Shown: positions 42,257-51,451, counted from the first letter of the stretch. The stretch is 64,000 nt of DNA from PWQG01 sp050486205 (GCA_050486205.1 JBJHCW010000007.1:178677-242676); one strand, 5' to 3'. Translations and numbers: made by a program. The notes: a model not told the origin generated them from the letters alone.

Positions 42257-43392
42257 GCGCTGGACATTGTGCACAACAACCCACGCTCGAACTCACCCCA
42301 GGCGTCATCACTGTTTTCCGTAGCGTGCTTGGTGCTGGCCTGGGCACTGATGGCTTCCAGGCGGCTGTACTGTACAGGTTCCTGATTCTCCACCGGTCGG
42401 ACAGTCATCACGCCGTCGGCCTGGTTGAAGGCATAACAGCCGCGTTCTGTCAGCATCACCGCTTTAAGCCGATCGAACTGCGTTCCGCATAACAGTTGGT
42501 AAAGCCCGGCGTAGTCAAATACATGACGATCGTCAAACAGCCAGCCTGCGCTGGCATGACCCTCTCCCTGATTCTCTTTTCGTAGCCAGCCCGGTTCTGG
42601 CAATCTGTTGTGTTCTTGCGCAGCTGACCCGTCCTGATCAGAGCGCGGGCCATGTTTGTGGTGGTGATGTTCCCTGTCCGGGCGCGTATCTGGACCTGTG
42701 TCTGGATGAAGGCCTTGATGAGCTGCAGGCCCCTGAGCTGCGGAACCAGCATGGCGCGTACGCAGAACCGCTGACAGGGAATCCGGGTCCAGGCGCCCGT
42801 GCTGGACTGTGATCACTGCTGTGTACGGATAGTGTCTGGCCAGCCAGCTGTGCATGGCTGACAGCGCATCGTTGCTGCACAGATCCGATTTGTTGGCGAC
42901 GATCAGGTCCGCGCAGTCAAGTTGCTGGCGAAACAATGCATTGCTGGTGTATCGGGTGTCACTGATTTTCCTCGGATCGAGCAGAGTCAGCGTGGCACCG
43001 GTGGCCACGATGCTGTGGTAGTGGGGCTGGTTCAGCATGTTGACAATCTGCTGAGGGTGTCCAAGTCCGGTGGGTTCGATCAGCAGTCGGTCAGGCCGGG
43101 CCTGGGCCAGCAGTTGATTCAGTGCCACCTGCATGGGCAGGCCCATGGTGCAGCACATGCATCCACCGGGCAGCTCCCGGATAAATATCTCCTGTTGCCG
43201 TTGGCCCCGGTGTCCACCGTCAGCTGCTGTCTGATTCAGCAGGCTGCCGTCGATGCCAACCTCACCAAATTCGTTGACCAGCACGGCCCAGCGTTGATTG
43301 GCCGGTTTGTGGTTCAACAGGTGTTGTATGGCGGTGGTTTTGCCAACGCCAAGAAAACCTGTAATCAGATTGACAGGCACAGCTGGGGGCAT
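42244..43392 (-). CDS. CobW/COG0523-family zinc-associated GTPase
   Basis: A 382-residue G3E GTPase. The P loop GFLGVGKTT starts at about residue 9, the metal-binding GCMCC (CxCC) is in ELPGGCMCC, and NKSD gives guanine specificity. A His-rich insert (EHHHHKHG) precedes the C-terminal CobW_C domain. Zur-linked members (ZigA, ZagA) act as zinc metallochaperones under zinc limitation. It follows zur by 8 nt in the zrgA-zur-cobW unit. I use ATG 43392; 43425 is in frame but lies inside zur. Confidence 0.9.
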   Translation of the reverse strand: MPPAVPVNLITGFLGVGKTTAIQHLLNHKPANQRWAVLVNEFGEVGIDGSLLNQTAADGGHRGQRQQEIFIRELPGGCMCCTMGLPMQVALNQLLAQARPDRLLIEPTGLGHPQQIVNMLNQPHYHSIVATGATLTLLDPRKISDTRYTSNALFRQQLDCADLIVANKSDLCSNDALSAMHSWLARHYPYTAVITVQHGRLDPDSLSAVLRTRHAGSAAQGPAAHQGLHPDTGPDTRPDREHHHHKHGPRSDQDGSAAQEHNRLPEPGWLRKENQGEGHASAGWLFDDRHVFDYAGLYQLLCGTQFDRLKAVMLTERGCYAFNQADGVMTVRPVENQEPVQYSRLEAISAQASTKHATENSDDAWGEFERGLLCTMSSAHSS

Positions 43393-43400
43393 GGGATCTG

Positions 43401-43865
43401 TTATCCGGGCAGGCAGTCCTTGCAAAGACCGTGGAACTCGAATTGCTGACGACCGAGCAGGAATCCGGTGTCCTCGATGCTGGCGCTGATCTCTTCCAGT
43501 ATATCCTTGCGAATGCCCACTTCATCCACACCGTGGCACTTGTCACAGATAAGAAACTGGGGGATTTCGTGTGCGTGCTTGCAGGCGATATGGGAGCAGG
43601 CTACGTACTGATTGGTGGTTTCCAGGCGATGGACAAGATTGTTGTCCTTGAGGAATTTCAGCATACGGTATACCGACATCACAGACAGGGTCTTGCCGTG
43701 GGTGTCGCGGTAGTGATCGGCAATCTGGTAGGCGGACAACGGTTCGTTGGCGCTGACCACCACACTGAGAACGCGTTTGCGCTTGTCGGTCAGGCGCACA
43801 CCGCGCTCCTGGCACATGTGTCGTGCCCGGCCAAGTATATTGTCGATATCGGTATTAGCTGCCAT
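43401..43865 (-). CDS. zur: Zinc uptake regulator Zur (Fur family)
   Basis: A 154-residue Fur-family repressor. The winged helix has LSAYQIADHYRDTHGK and SVMSVYRMLKFL; a structural zinc site is formed by CDKCHG and CKDC, and the His/Cys-rich hinge (CSHIACKHAHE) would sense zinc. Fur proper is encoded at 45,098, and this copy sits in a zinc-uptake locus with Zur boxes, so it is Zur. It starts 3 nt after the zrgA-like gene ends and is therefore probably autoregulated through the box at 44,488. Confidence 0.93.
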   Translation of the reverse strand: MAANTDIDNILGRARHMCQERGVRLTDKRKRVLSVVVSANEPLSAYQIADHYRDTHGKTLSVMSVYRMLKFLKDNNLVHRLETTNQYVACSHIACKHAHEIPQFLICDKCHGVDEVGIRKDILEEISASIEDTGFLLGRQQFEFHGLCKDCLPG

Positions 43866-43868
43866 ACA

Positions 43869-44465
43869 TCAGTTGAACCTCAATGCCGGTTGGGTGCCAG
43901 ACAGTTGTGAAGCACCCTGTCTTCCCGATAGTACCCATTCTACACGCATCAGATCAATGCCCGGGTAGTGATCGAAGGCTGTCAGAGTGAGCCCGGAAAG
44001 CGAGTGGTCACTGTCACAGACAAGCCGGTAGGAGGCGCTGAAGCTGGCGTGACCGTGATCATGATGCTGATGTCCATGTCCATGTCCATGTCCATGTCCA
44101 TGTGCATGTTCGTGTTCATGCGAATTGCCACTGTGCGTGAATCCCTGGTTGACCGTTTCAGCCGCAGATACCTGACAGCGAATGCCCTGCAAGATGAACA
44201 GTGTATCCGGGCGTTCCAGTTGCTGCATCGCCTCAGAGATGGCGTGCGACTGTTCCGGTGTCCGGGGCGGATGCTCGAAGCCAACAATATTGATGCCCGG
44301 TGAGTTGAATTCGATCTGCAGCGCTGTGCCGTCTGCAATCAATTGCAGTGTCGCTTCACCGTGCACGTGTGCGCCGTGTTCGCGGTGCTGGGCCGATACA
44401 CCGGCGGGCAGTGTCACGAATGACAGCAGCAGGGTACAGGCCAGGTAAGGCAGGGATGACTTCAT
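43869..44465 (-). CDS. zrgA: ZrgA-like DUF2796 periplasmic zinc-binding protein
   Basis: A 198-residue exported protein. The signal peptide ends at about residue 25 (AGVSAQ). The mature start REHGAHVHGEATLQL and the His-rich stretch (HEHEHAHGHGHGHGHGHQ, about 118-135) mark DUF2796, the family of Vibrio ZrgA. It probably captures zinc for the ABC transporter. The His-rich stretch is encoded by a 6-nt tandem repeat. It is the first gene of the zrgA-zur-cobW unit, behind a Zur box. Confidence 0.88.
   Translation of the reverse strand: MKSSLPYLACTLLLSFVTLPAGVSAQHREHGAHVHGEATLQLIADGTALQIEFNSPGINIVGFEHPPRTPEQSHAISEAMQQLERPDTLFILQGIRCQVSAAETVNQGFTHSGNSHEHEHAHGHGHGHGHGHQHHDHGHASFSASYRLVCDSDHSLSGLTLTAFDHYPGIDLMRVEWVLSGRQGASQLSGTQPALRFN
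44071..44106. repeat. Hexanucleotide tandem repeat in zrgA
   Basis: Five exact copies of TGTCCA (44071-44100) and one variant encode alternating His-Gly on the minus strand. Copy number may vary by slippage, always in frame. Confidence 0.85.
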
Positions 44466-44487
44466 GCCGGTTGCCTCAAAACAAAAT

Positions 44488-44505
44488 GTTATGTTACATC
44501 ATAAC
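44488..44505. promoter_or_regulatory. Zur box ahead of zrgA-zur-cobW
   Basis: GTTATG and CATAAC are exact inverted repeats with a 6-nt centre, 23 nt before the zrgA start. It resembles the Zur box at 41,578 with one mismatched core base per side. Confidence 0.75.
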
Positions 44506-44577
44506 TAATTTGTCGCGGATGTAAAGGTGCTTTGGGGAGGCGGCTGGCACTGGCAGGCTTCCTACGCTCCGGCAGTC

Positions 44578-44976
44578 TCAGGAACTGCTGTCGTCCGCGT
44601 TGTTGGTGGTTCTGACCCAGGCAGAATCCTCGCTCGGCGAGAAGTCGCCATCAAATCGGCTCAGCAGGTCGTTTTCAAAGTACAGTGTCACCCGTTCCTG
44701 GCCACGAGTACCACCACCAGGCTGGTAGTTGAATACGTAATCCCAACGATCCTGGTTATAGGGGTCGCGTACCAGGGGTGACCCCATCACAAAGGTCACC
44801 TGACGACGGGTCATGCCCGGTTCAAGCTGGTCGATCATTTCCTGGGTAATGATGTTGCCCTGGGCGATCGGAATTTTGTATACCCCCGGAAACTGCGGCA
44901 CGCGCATGTCGGCACAGGCGCCAAGCACCAGTGCAAGGAGGAACAGAATGGCAGTGCGTGTACGAGAAATTGTCAT
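44578..44976 (-). CDS. bamE: Outer-membrane assembly lipoprotein BamE
   Basis: A 132-residue lipoprotein with lipobox ALVLGAC. The SmpA/OmlA domain shows VPQFPGVYKIPIAQGN, MIDQLEPGMTRRQVTFVMGSP and DRWDYVFNY. BamE is part of the Bam complex that folds outer-membrane barrels. I start at 44976 (MTISRTRTA), because the longer frame from 45012 hides the signal peptide. It is divergent from fur, as in many gammaproteobacteria. The tail after residue 100 is short and acidic. Confidence 0.95.
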   Translation of the reverse strand: MTISRTRTAILFLLALVLGACADMRVPQFPGVYKIPIAQGNIITQEMIDQLEPGMTRRQVTFVMGSPLVRDPYNQDRWDYVFNYQPGGGTRGQERVTLYFENDLLSRFDGDFSPSEDSAWVRTTNNADDSSS

Positions 44977-45097
44977 AGACAGTGATCTAACTTTCTTCCG
45001 GTAACTGGACACGGCATAATAGCGCAGAAATGTTCACCTTGAAACCGTCGGTCGAAAGGTCGGCAACCCCGGGGCAATGCCCTGACAGGGAAGCTAC

Positions 45098-45526
45098 ATG
45101 TCGTCAGAAAATCAGGAACTACGCAAGGCAGGACTGAAAGTCACACTGCCGCGCGTGAAGATACTCCAGTTGCTGGAGACCTCGGAAAGTCGTCATCTCA
45201 GTGCCGAAGATGTCTACAAGGCACTGATAGAGGCTGAGGAGGACGTGGGCCTGGCAACCGTCTACCGGGTGCTGACCCAGTTCGAGAGTGCCGGATTGGT
45301 CACGCGCCACCGCTTCGAAGGTGATCACTCGGTGTTTGAACTGACACCAGCGGATCATCATGACCATCTGGTGTGCAGCAAATGCGGTCGGGTGGAAGAG
45401 TTCTTCGATGAAGTGATCGAGCGTCAGCAGGAAAAGATTGCAGCCAATTTTGGTTTCGAGATCACCGACCACAGTCTGTATCTGTACGGTATCTGCGCCC
45501 AGTGTCGCGCTGAAAAGGCAAGATAG
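45098..45526 (+). CDS. fur: Ferric uptake regulator Fur
   Basis: A 142-residue iron-dependent repressor. The winged helix includes LRKAGLKVTLPRVKIL and LATVYRVLTQFESAGLV; the HHDHLVCSKCGRVEEF segment and the distal CAQC give the structural zinc site and the regulatory His cluster. It is of normal length and divergent from bamE. It is closer to Fur than the copy at 43,401, which is Zur. Confidence 0.96.
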   Translation: MSSENQELRKAGLKVTLPRVKILQLLETSESRHLSAEDVYKALIEAEEDVGLATVYRVLTQFESAGLVTRHRFEGDHSVFELTPADHHDHLVCSKCGRVEEFFDEVIERQQEKIAANFGFEITDHSLYLYGICAQCRAEKAR

Positions 45527-45548
45527 GCCCAGACACGACATATCCGGA

Positions 45549-47246
45549 TCAACCGACCGCCATCATCTCCCTGGCATGGGCCAGTGATTCCTTGCTGAAA
45601 CCACCCTGTTGTGTGTCCCCACCCAGCATGCGGGCCACTTCCTCGATTTTCTGCGTTTCATCCAGGGCGTGAATACGTGTGCCGGTGCGTTCGCCGTCGC
45701 GGTCATGTTTGCTGACAAACAGATGATGATGGGCCTGGCTGGCCACCTGCGGCTGATGTGTGACGGAAAGTACCTGGCTGCGCTGCCCCAGCTGCCTCAG
45801 CAGTTTGCCCACCGAGCGCGCTACAGCGCCGCCAATGCCAACATCCACTTCGTCGAACACCAGGGTTGGCGTCTCGGAGGTCAGCGCGGTGATGACCTGG
45901 ATGGCAAGACTGATGCGGGACAGTTCGCCACCTGAGGCAATCTTGATCAGCGGGCGGGCTGGCTGGCCTGGATTGGTGCTTATCAGAAACTCGGTGGATT
46001 CGGCGCCGCCGGGTGTCGGGTGCCCCGATGCCTGAGGGGTGAGCTGGATATGGATGCGTGCGTCGGGCATGCCCAGTTCGGCCAGTTGTTCGTTGATCCT
46101 GACTTCCAGCGCTTTGGCGGCCTTGCTGCGGGCCTTGCTCAGCTCGTCGGCCAGGCGCTGGTACTGCTGCGCCAGGGCATCCAGTTCCTTGCGCAGGGAC
46201 TCGCGCTGGGCATCGTTGCGCTCCACGCTGCCGAGCTGATCGCGCAGAGCCTGGTGGTGCTCGGCCAGTGATTCAGGGTTCACCTTGTGCTTGCGCGCCA
46301 TGTGCTGGATGTCGGCCAGGCGCTGGTTGAGCTGATTCAGGCGTTCAGGATCGCGCTCGAAGCCGTCAATGCGGTGGCGTAATTCGCGGACCGCTTCGTC
46401 TATCTGTATCTGTGCGTTGTCCAGCAGCTCGGCCACCGGTGCCAGAAAGTCGCCCGGTGCCTTCAGTCGCTGCAGCACGGTTCTGGCCTGGTTGATGGCG
46501 GCCAGAATGTTCATGTCCTCGTTGTCGCTGCACAAATCCAGCAGCTGCTGGGCGCCTGCCAGGGTGCTGTCGGCATTGCTCAGGTGCTGGATCCCGGTTT
46601 CCAGTGCCTCCAACTCGCCCGCACCAAGGTCCAGCTCGTCCAGCTCGGTGACCTGGTAGCGAATCAGTTCGTGCTGCGCAGCCTGATCTTCAGCTTCCTT
46701 GTCCAGTGCGCGCAGGTCCTGTTGCCGGGCCAGCCATTGTCTTGCGACCTTGCGTACATCCGCGGCCAGCGCCTGATGGCCACCGGCATCATCCAGCAGG
46801 CCCTGGTGGGATTGGCGGTCGAGCAGCGACTGGTGTTCGTGCTGGCTGTGGATGTCGATCAGGATCTCCCCCAGTTCGCGCAACATCTGCAGGGTGGCCG
46901 GCGTACCGTTGATCCAGGCTTTGGAGCGGCCGTCACTGCCGACTGTGCGGCGTAGCACACAGATCTCGCTGCTGCCGTCATCGGCTGCGTCCAGTGCCTG
47001 TGCCTTGAGCCACTTGCGGGCGCGCTTCAGGCGCTGCAGTTCGAAGGTGGCACTGATGTCGGCGCGCTCGGCCCCGGCGCGCACCATGTCGCGGTCGCCC
47101 CGATCACCCAGTGTCAGCCCCAGTGCGCCCAGGATGATGGACTTGCCGGCACCGGTTTCGCCGGTGACTGCCGTGAGTCCGCCCTGGAAGTCGATTTCCA
47201 GCGCGTCAACAATGGCGTAGTTACGGATACACAGTTGAGTCAGCAT
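45549..47246 (-). CDS. recN: DNA repair protein RecN
   Basis: A 565-residue SMC-like ATPase for double-strand-break repair. Walker A GETGAGKS is at 29-36 after MLTQLCIRNYAIVD; long coiled coils fill about 150-370; the distal signature ASGGELSRISLAIQ and Walker B TLVFDEVDVGIGG close the ATPase head. It is convergent with fur and divergent from grpE, a common arrangement. RecN is usually SOS-induced; I did not find a clear LexA box upstream. Confidence 0.95.
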   Translation of the reverse strand: MLTQLCIRNYAIVDALEIDFQGGLTAVTGETGAGKSIILGALGLTLGDRGDRDMVRAGAERADISATFELQRLKRARKWLKAQALDAADDGSSEICVLRRTVGSDGRSKAWINGTPATLQMLRELGEILIDIHSQHEHQSLLDRQSHQGLLDDAGGHQALAADVRKVARQWLARQQDLRALDKEAEDQAAQHELIRYQVTELDELDLGAGELEALETGIQHLSNADSTLAGAQQLLDLCSDNEDMNILAAINQARTVLQRLKAPGDFLAPVAELLDNAQIQIDEAVRELRHRIDGFERDPERLNQLNQRLADIQHMARKHKVNPESLAEHHQALRDQLGSVERNDAQRESLRKELDALAQQYQRLADELSKARSKAAKALEVRINEQLAELGMPDARIHIQLTPQASGHPTPGGAESTEFLISTNPGQPARPLIKIASGGELSRISLAIQVITALTSETPTLVFDEVDVGIGGAVARSVGKLLRQLGQRSQVLSVTHQPQVASQAHHHLFVSKHDRDGERTGTRIHALDETQKIEEVARMLGGDTQQGGFSKESLAHAREMMAVG

Positions 47247-47364
47247 ACCCGCTAATATAGCGCATAGTCCGGAATTTTGGCATCTGTCCGCACGTCGTAA
47301 AGCGGCGCTTCGGCGCCCGGATCAGCCGAACGCCCGCGTGATCATCGGGTTCTTCGGTGATTCC

Positions 47365-47392
47365 CTTGAATTGTTGTGTACCGCCCCCATAT
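47365..47392 (+). promoter_or_regulatory. Sigma-32 heat-shock promoter for grpE
   Basis: CTTGAA (47365-47370) and CCCCATAT (47385-47392), spaced 14 nt, match the sigma-32 consensus closely. It lies about 40 nt before the grpE start. Confidence 0.85.
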
Positions 47393-47432
47393 AAACGGCG
47401 ATCCATGAACGCCAGTGGGACAGGTGAGGTAC

Positions 47433-48125
47433 ATGAGCGAAGACAACAGGCAGGAATCAGAACAGTCGGCCTCCGCGGGGGCGCAGGACGATTCGGTGGC
47501 AGGCGCATCGGGTGAGGAGGCATCGGGTGAAGGTGCAGCAAACTTTCGGCGGGAGGCTGAGCCGGGAAAAGGCGCAGATGCACAAACGGAACCCGGCAGC
47601 GGTGAGCAGGACGGTGGCCAGATCACACTGGAGCAGGCGCTGGAAAAGCTCGCCCGCACCGAGCAGGCTCTGATAGCCCAGCAGGATGAAGTACTGCGCA
47701 CCCGGGCGGAGATGCAGAATCTTCGCCGGCGCACCGAAATGGATATCGAAAAGGCGCACAAGTTTGGACAGGAGCGCCTGGTCAGTGAGTTGCTTTCCGT
47801 TATCGATAACCTGGAGCGTGCACTGCAGGCCGTCACTGACAAGGATGACGAGACTGTGCGCCCGCTTTATGAGGGCGTGGAGCTGACGCTGAAAGGTTTT
47901 CTCGGGGTGCTGGAGAAGTTCAGCGTGGCCCAGATTGACCCCCAAGGTCATCCCTTTGACCCGCAGGTGCATGAGGCAATGACCATGCAGGAAAATCCGG
48001 ATGTGGAGCCAAATACGGTCATTGCCGTCATGCAGAAAGGTTACACCCTGCATGGCCGGGTTATTCGGCCTGCACGTGTGGTGGTGTCGCGGGCCTCAAG
48101 CAGTGGCATCAGCGAAAAAGCCTGA
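47433..48125 (+). CDS. grpE: Nucleotide exchange factor GrpE
   Basis: A 230-residue DnaK cochaperone. Residues 1-70 are disordered (Gly, Ala, Glu, Ser); a long coiled coil follows (LARTEQALIAQQDEVLRTRAEMQNLRRR) and the C-terminal beta domain has HEAMTMQENPDVEPNTV and KGYTLHGRVIRPARVVVS. It releases ADP from DnaK. I start at 47433, preceded by GAGG. A sigma-32 promoter lies upstream, and dnaK follows. Confidence 0.95.
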   Translation: MSEDNRQESEQSASAGAQDDSVAGASGEEASGEGAANFRREAEPGKGADAQTEPGSGEQDGGQITLEQALEKLARTEQALIAQQDEVLRTRAEMQNLRRRTEMDIEKAHKFGQERLVSELLSVIDNLERALQAVTDKDDETVRPLYEGVELTLKGFLGVLEKFSVAQIDPQGHPFDPQVHEAMTMQENPDVEPNTVIAVMQKGYTLHGRVIRPARVVVSRASSSGISEKA

Positions 48126-48163
48126 TGCCTGCCTGACAAGTGAGCAAATACTGTGGCCGGGCT

Positions 48164-48191
48164 CTTGAAATCCGGCACCTTGTACCAATAT
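48164..48191 (+). promoter_or_regulatory. Probable second heat-shock promoter for dnaK
   Basis: CTTGAAA (48164-48170) and CCAATAT (48185-48191) are spaced 14 nt. The -35 box is perfect for sigma-32, the -10 box is partial. Confidence 0.6.
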
Positions 48192-48244
48192 AGACAACAT
48201 CGCAATACATCGCTGACGAGCAGCAAAGCGGAGATTTGAAGATT

Positions 48245-50170
48245 ATGGGTAAGATTATCGGAATAGACCTGGGGACCACCAACTCCTGCGTATCGATCAT
48301 GGAAGGCGGCAAGGCCAAGGTGATCGAGAACGCCGAGGGTGATCGCACCACGCCCTCCATCATTGCATATACAAGCGATGGTGAGACGTTGGTAGGTCAG
48401 CCCGCCAAGCGACAGTCGGTGACCAACCCGAACAACACACTGTTTGCCATCAAGCGTCTCATCGGGCGGCGCTTCGAAGATGATGTGGTGCAGAAAGACA
48501 TCAAGATGGTGCCCTATGAAATTGTAAAGGCAGACAACGGGGATGCCTGGGTGCGGGTGAACGGTGAAAAAATGTCGCCGCCGCAGATTTCCGCCCAGGT
48601 GTTGAAAAAGATGAAGAAGACGGCCGAGGACTACCTTGGCGAGACGGTGACCGAAGCTGTTGTGACGGTGCCGGCCTACTTCAATGATTCCCAGCGCCAG
48701 GCCACCAAGGACGCAGGCAAGATTGCCGGTCTGGAGGTCAAGCGCATCATCAACGAGCCCACGGCTGCAGCCCTGGCTTACGGTATGGACAAAAAGTCCG
48801 GTGATGCCACTGTGGCGGTGTTCGACCTGGGTGGTGGTACCTTTGACATCTCCATCATCGAGATTGCCGACACCGATGGCGAACATACCTTCGAAGTGCT
48901 GTCCACCAACGGGGATACCTTCCTGGGTGGTGAGGACTTTGACAAGCGTCTGATCGATTACCTGGTTGCCGAGTTCAAGAAAGAGAGCGGCATGAACCTG
49001 GAAAGTGATCCGCTGGCACTTCAGCGCCTGAAGGAAGCTGCCGAGAAAGCCAAGATCGAGCTCTCATCCTCTCAGCAGACCGAGATCAACCTGCCCTACA
49101 TCACGGCGGATGCCAGTGGTCCGAAGCACATGGTGCAGAAACTCACCCGCGCCAAGTTCGAGTCGCTGGTAGAGGATCTCGTAGACCGTACACTGGGACC
49201 TGTGAAAACTGCATTGCAGGACGCGGGTCTGGACACATCAAAGATTGATGATGTGATTCTTGTTGGTGGCCAGACCCGCATGCCACTGGTTCAGAAAAAA
49301 GTGGCTGACTTCTTTGGCAAGGAAGCACGTCGTGACGTGAACCCGGACGAGGCGGTTGCCATGGGTGCGGCCATTCAGGCCGCGGTGCTGTCCGGCGAAG
49401 TCAACGATGTACTGTTGCTGGACGTGACGCCGCTGTCCCTGGGTATTGAGACCCTGGGTGGTGTGACCAGCGTGTTGATCGAGAAGAACACCACCATTCC
49501 GACCAAGAAAACCCAGGTGTTTTCAACGGCCGATGATAATCAGAGTGCGGTCACCATTCATGTGGTACAGGGTGAGCGCAAGCAGGCAGCGCAGAACAAG
49601 TCCCTGGGCCGGTTTGACCTGGCGGACATTCCGCCAGCCCCGCGTGGCGTACCGCAGATTGAAGTGGCCTTTGATCTGGATGCCAACGGTATTCTGAATG
49701 TATCGGCTACCGACAAGGCGACCAACAAGAAGCAGTCCATTGTGATCAAGGCTTCCAGCGGTCTGTCTGATGAGGAAATCGAAAAGATGATCAAGGATGC
49801 CGAAGCGCACGCGGCTGACGATCAGAAATTCGAACAGTTGGTGACGGCGCGCAACACGGCTGACGGTCTGGTCCACGCGACCAGAAAGACGCTGGCGGAA
49901 GCGGGTGACAAGGTGGATGCGTCCGAGAAGGAAAGCATTGAAGCTGCGATGACGGCGCTGGAAGAGGCCATCAAGGGCAGTGATCTGGCGGATATCGAAG
50001 CCAAGACCAAAACCCTGACCGAAGCTTCGCAGGGCATGGCGCAGAAGATGTACGCTGAGCAGCAGCAGGCCGAGACCGGTGGCGATGCTCAGAACCAGGC
50101 TGATGATGCGGCGGCTGACGACGCTGTGGATGCCGAGTTCGAGGAAGTCAAGGACGAGGACAGAAAGTAA
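48245..50170 (+). CDS. dnaK: Chaperone DnaK (Hsp70)
   Basis: A 641-residue Hsp70. The ATPase domain opens GKIIGIDLGTTNSC and has DLGGGTFDISIIE and VGGQTRMPLVQ; the linker DVLLLDVTPLSLGIE leads to the substrate-binding domain; the tail is Gln/Asp-rich and ends EEVKDEDRK. It folds and protects proteins in the cytoplasm with GrpE and DnaJ. I take ATG 48245; a TTG at 48236 is in frame. It lies 119 nt after grpE with its own probable heat-shock promoter. Confidence 0.98.
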   Translation: MGKIIGIDLGTTNSCVSIMEGGKAKVIENAEGDRTTPSIIAYTSDGETLVGQPAKRQSVTNPNNTLFAIKRLIGRRFEDDVVQKDIKMVPYEIVKADNGDAWVRVNGEKMSPPQISAQVLKKMKKTAEDYLGETVTEAVVTVPAYFNDSQRQATKDAGKIAGLEVKRIINEPTAAALAYGMDKKSGDATVAVFDLGGGTFDISIIEIADTDGEHTFEVLSTNGDTFLGGEDFDKRLIDYLVAEFKKESGMNLESDPLALQRLKEAAEKAKIELSSSQQTEINLPYITADASGPKHMVQKLTRAKFESLVEDLVDRTLGPVKTALQDAGLDTSKIDDVILVGGQTRMPLVQKKVADFFGKEARRDVNPDEAVAMGAAIQAAVLSGEVNDVLLLDVTPLSLGIETLGGVTSVLIEKNTTIPTKKTQVFSTADDNQSAVTIHVVQGERKQAAQNKSLGRFDLADIPPAPRGVPQIEVAFDLDANGILNVSATDKATNKKQSIVIKASSGLSDEEIEKMIKDAEAHAADDQKFEQLVTARNTADGLVHATRKTLAEAGDKVDASEKESIEAAMTALEEAIKGSDLADIEAKTKTLTEASQGMAQKMYAEQQQAETGGDAQNQADDAAADDAVDAEFEEVKDEDRK

Positions 50171-50241
50171 GTGGCAGTCGCACAGTCGGCGCCTGGTGTG
50201 TCATTCACTGCACCAGTGCGGGCAGTGTGACAGCAGGCAGG

Positions 50242-50286
50242 GGCAGGAAGCGGGATACCACTGTGGTATCCGGTTTCCTGCCTTTT
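50242..50286 (+). terminator. Hairpin between dnaK and dnaJ
   Basis: Arms of 18 nt (GGCAGGAAGCGGGATACC and GGTATCCGGTTTCCTGCC) pair with three mismatches around a 5-nt loop and are followed by TTTT. It probably attenuates transcription into dnaJ. Confidence 0.7.
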
Positions 50287-50326
50287 GCGGTTGCATAACC
50301 CGGGAAAGAGCATAAAGCGGAAGACC

Positions 50327-51451
50327 ATGTCGAAACGAGACTATTACGAAATTTTGGGTGTATCACGCGATGCGTCCGCGGCTGATATCAAGAAAGCCTA
50401 CCGGCGTGTGGCAATGAAGCACCACCCGGACCGCAATCCCGATAATGCCGAGTCCGAAGATCTGTTCAAACAGGCCAACGAGGCCTTTGAAGTGCTCTCC
50501 GACGATCACAAGCGTGCCCGTTACGATCAGTATGGTCACGCCGGTGTCAACGCCCAGGGTGGCGGCGCAGGTGCTGCTGACTTTGGTGATATTTTCGGTG
50601 ACATATTCGGCGATATCTTTGGTGGTGCCCGGGGCGGTGGCGGTGGACGGAGAGGTGTGCGCAAGGGCGCCGATCTGCGTTACAACCTGGAGCTGGATCT
50701 TGAGGATGCGGTGAAGGGCACAACGGCCAAGATCCGGATACCAACCGCTGTCACCTGCGGCGTCTGCAACGGCAGTGGTGCGGCCAAAGGTTCAACACCG
50801 GTTGACTGCACAACCTGTAATGGCGTTGGTCAGGTGCGTATGCAACAGGGTTTTTTCTCGGTTCAGCAGAGTTGCCCGCATTGTGGTGGCAGCGGCAAGC
50901 AGATCAAGGACCCCTGTCGCAGCTGCCATGGCCGGGGAGCAGTTGAGGAGCAGAAAACGCTGTCAGTGAAAGTACCCCCGGGTGTGGACAATGGTGACCG
51001 TATCCGGCTCTCGGGCGAAGGCCAGGCCGGCGCCCATGGCGGGCCGGCTGGTGACCTGTACGTGCAGGTTGCAGTGCGGGAGCACAAGTTTTTTGAACGT
51101 GATGGCAGAAATCTGCACTGCGAGGTACCCATCAGTTTTGTTGATGCTGCCCTCGGCGGTGAGCTGGAAGTTCCGACCCTGGATGGCCGGGTGAAACTCA
51201 AGATTCCTGCAGAGACCCAGACCGGTAAACTGTTCCGACTGCGCGGCAAGGGTGTGTCATCCGTGCGTGGTGGCCCGCCGGGGGATCTGTTGTGTCGGGT
51301 GGTGGTGGAAACGCCGGTGAAACTGACCAAGCGTCAGAAGGAACTGCTGCACGAATTTCAGGATATTGCCGAGTCCGAAGGCCAGCAATCACCCCGCAAG
51401 ACCTCATGGTTTGATGGGGTGAAGAAGTTTGTGGACGAGCTGCGCCCCTGA
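50327..51451 (+). CDS. dnaJ: Chaperone DnaJ (Hsp40)
   Basis: A 374-residue type I Hsp40. The J domain (residues 1-70) has the HPD motif in MKHHPDRNPDN; a Gly/Phe-rich region follows (GDIFGDIFGGARGGGG); four CxxCxGxG zinc-finger repeats begin at CGVCNGSG; the C-terminal domains complete it. It stimulates DnaK ATPase and delivers substrates. The start at 50327 (MSKRDYYEILGVS) has GGAAG upstream. It is separated from dnaK by a terminator-like hairpin. Confidence 0.97.
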   Translation: MSKRDYYEILGVSRDASAADIKKAYRRVAMKHHPDRNPDNAESEDLFKQANEAFEVLSDDHKRARYDQYGHAGVNAQGGGAGAADFGDIFGDIFGDIFGGARGGGGGRRGVRKGADLRYNLELDLEDAVKGTTAKIRIPTAVTCGVCNGSGAAKGSTPVDCTTCNGVGQVRMQQGFFSVQQSCPHCGGSGKQIKDPCRSCHGRGAVEEQKTLSVKVPPGVDNGDRIRLSGEGQAGAHGGPAGDLYVQVAVREHKFFERDGRNLHCEVPISFVDAALGGELEVPTLDGRVKLKIPAETQTGKLFRLRGKGVSSVRGGPPGDLLCRVVVETPVKLTKRQKELLHEFQDIAESEGQQSPRKTSWFDGVKKFVDELRP

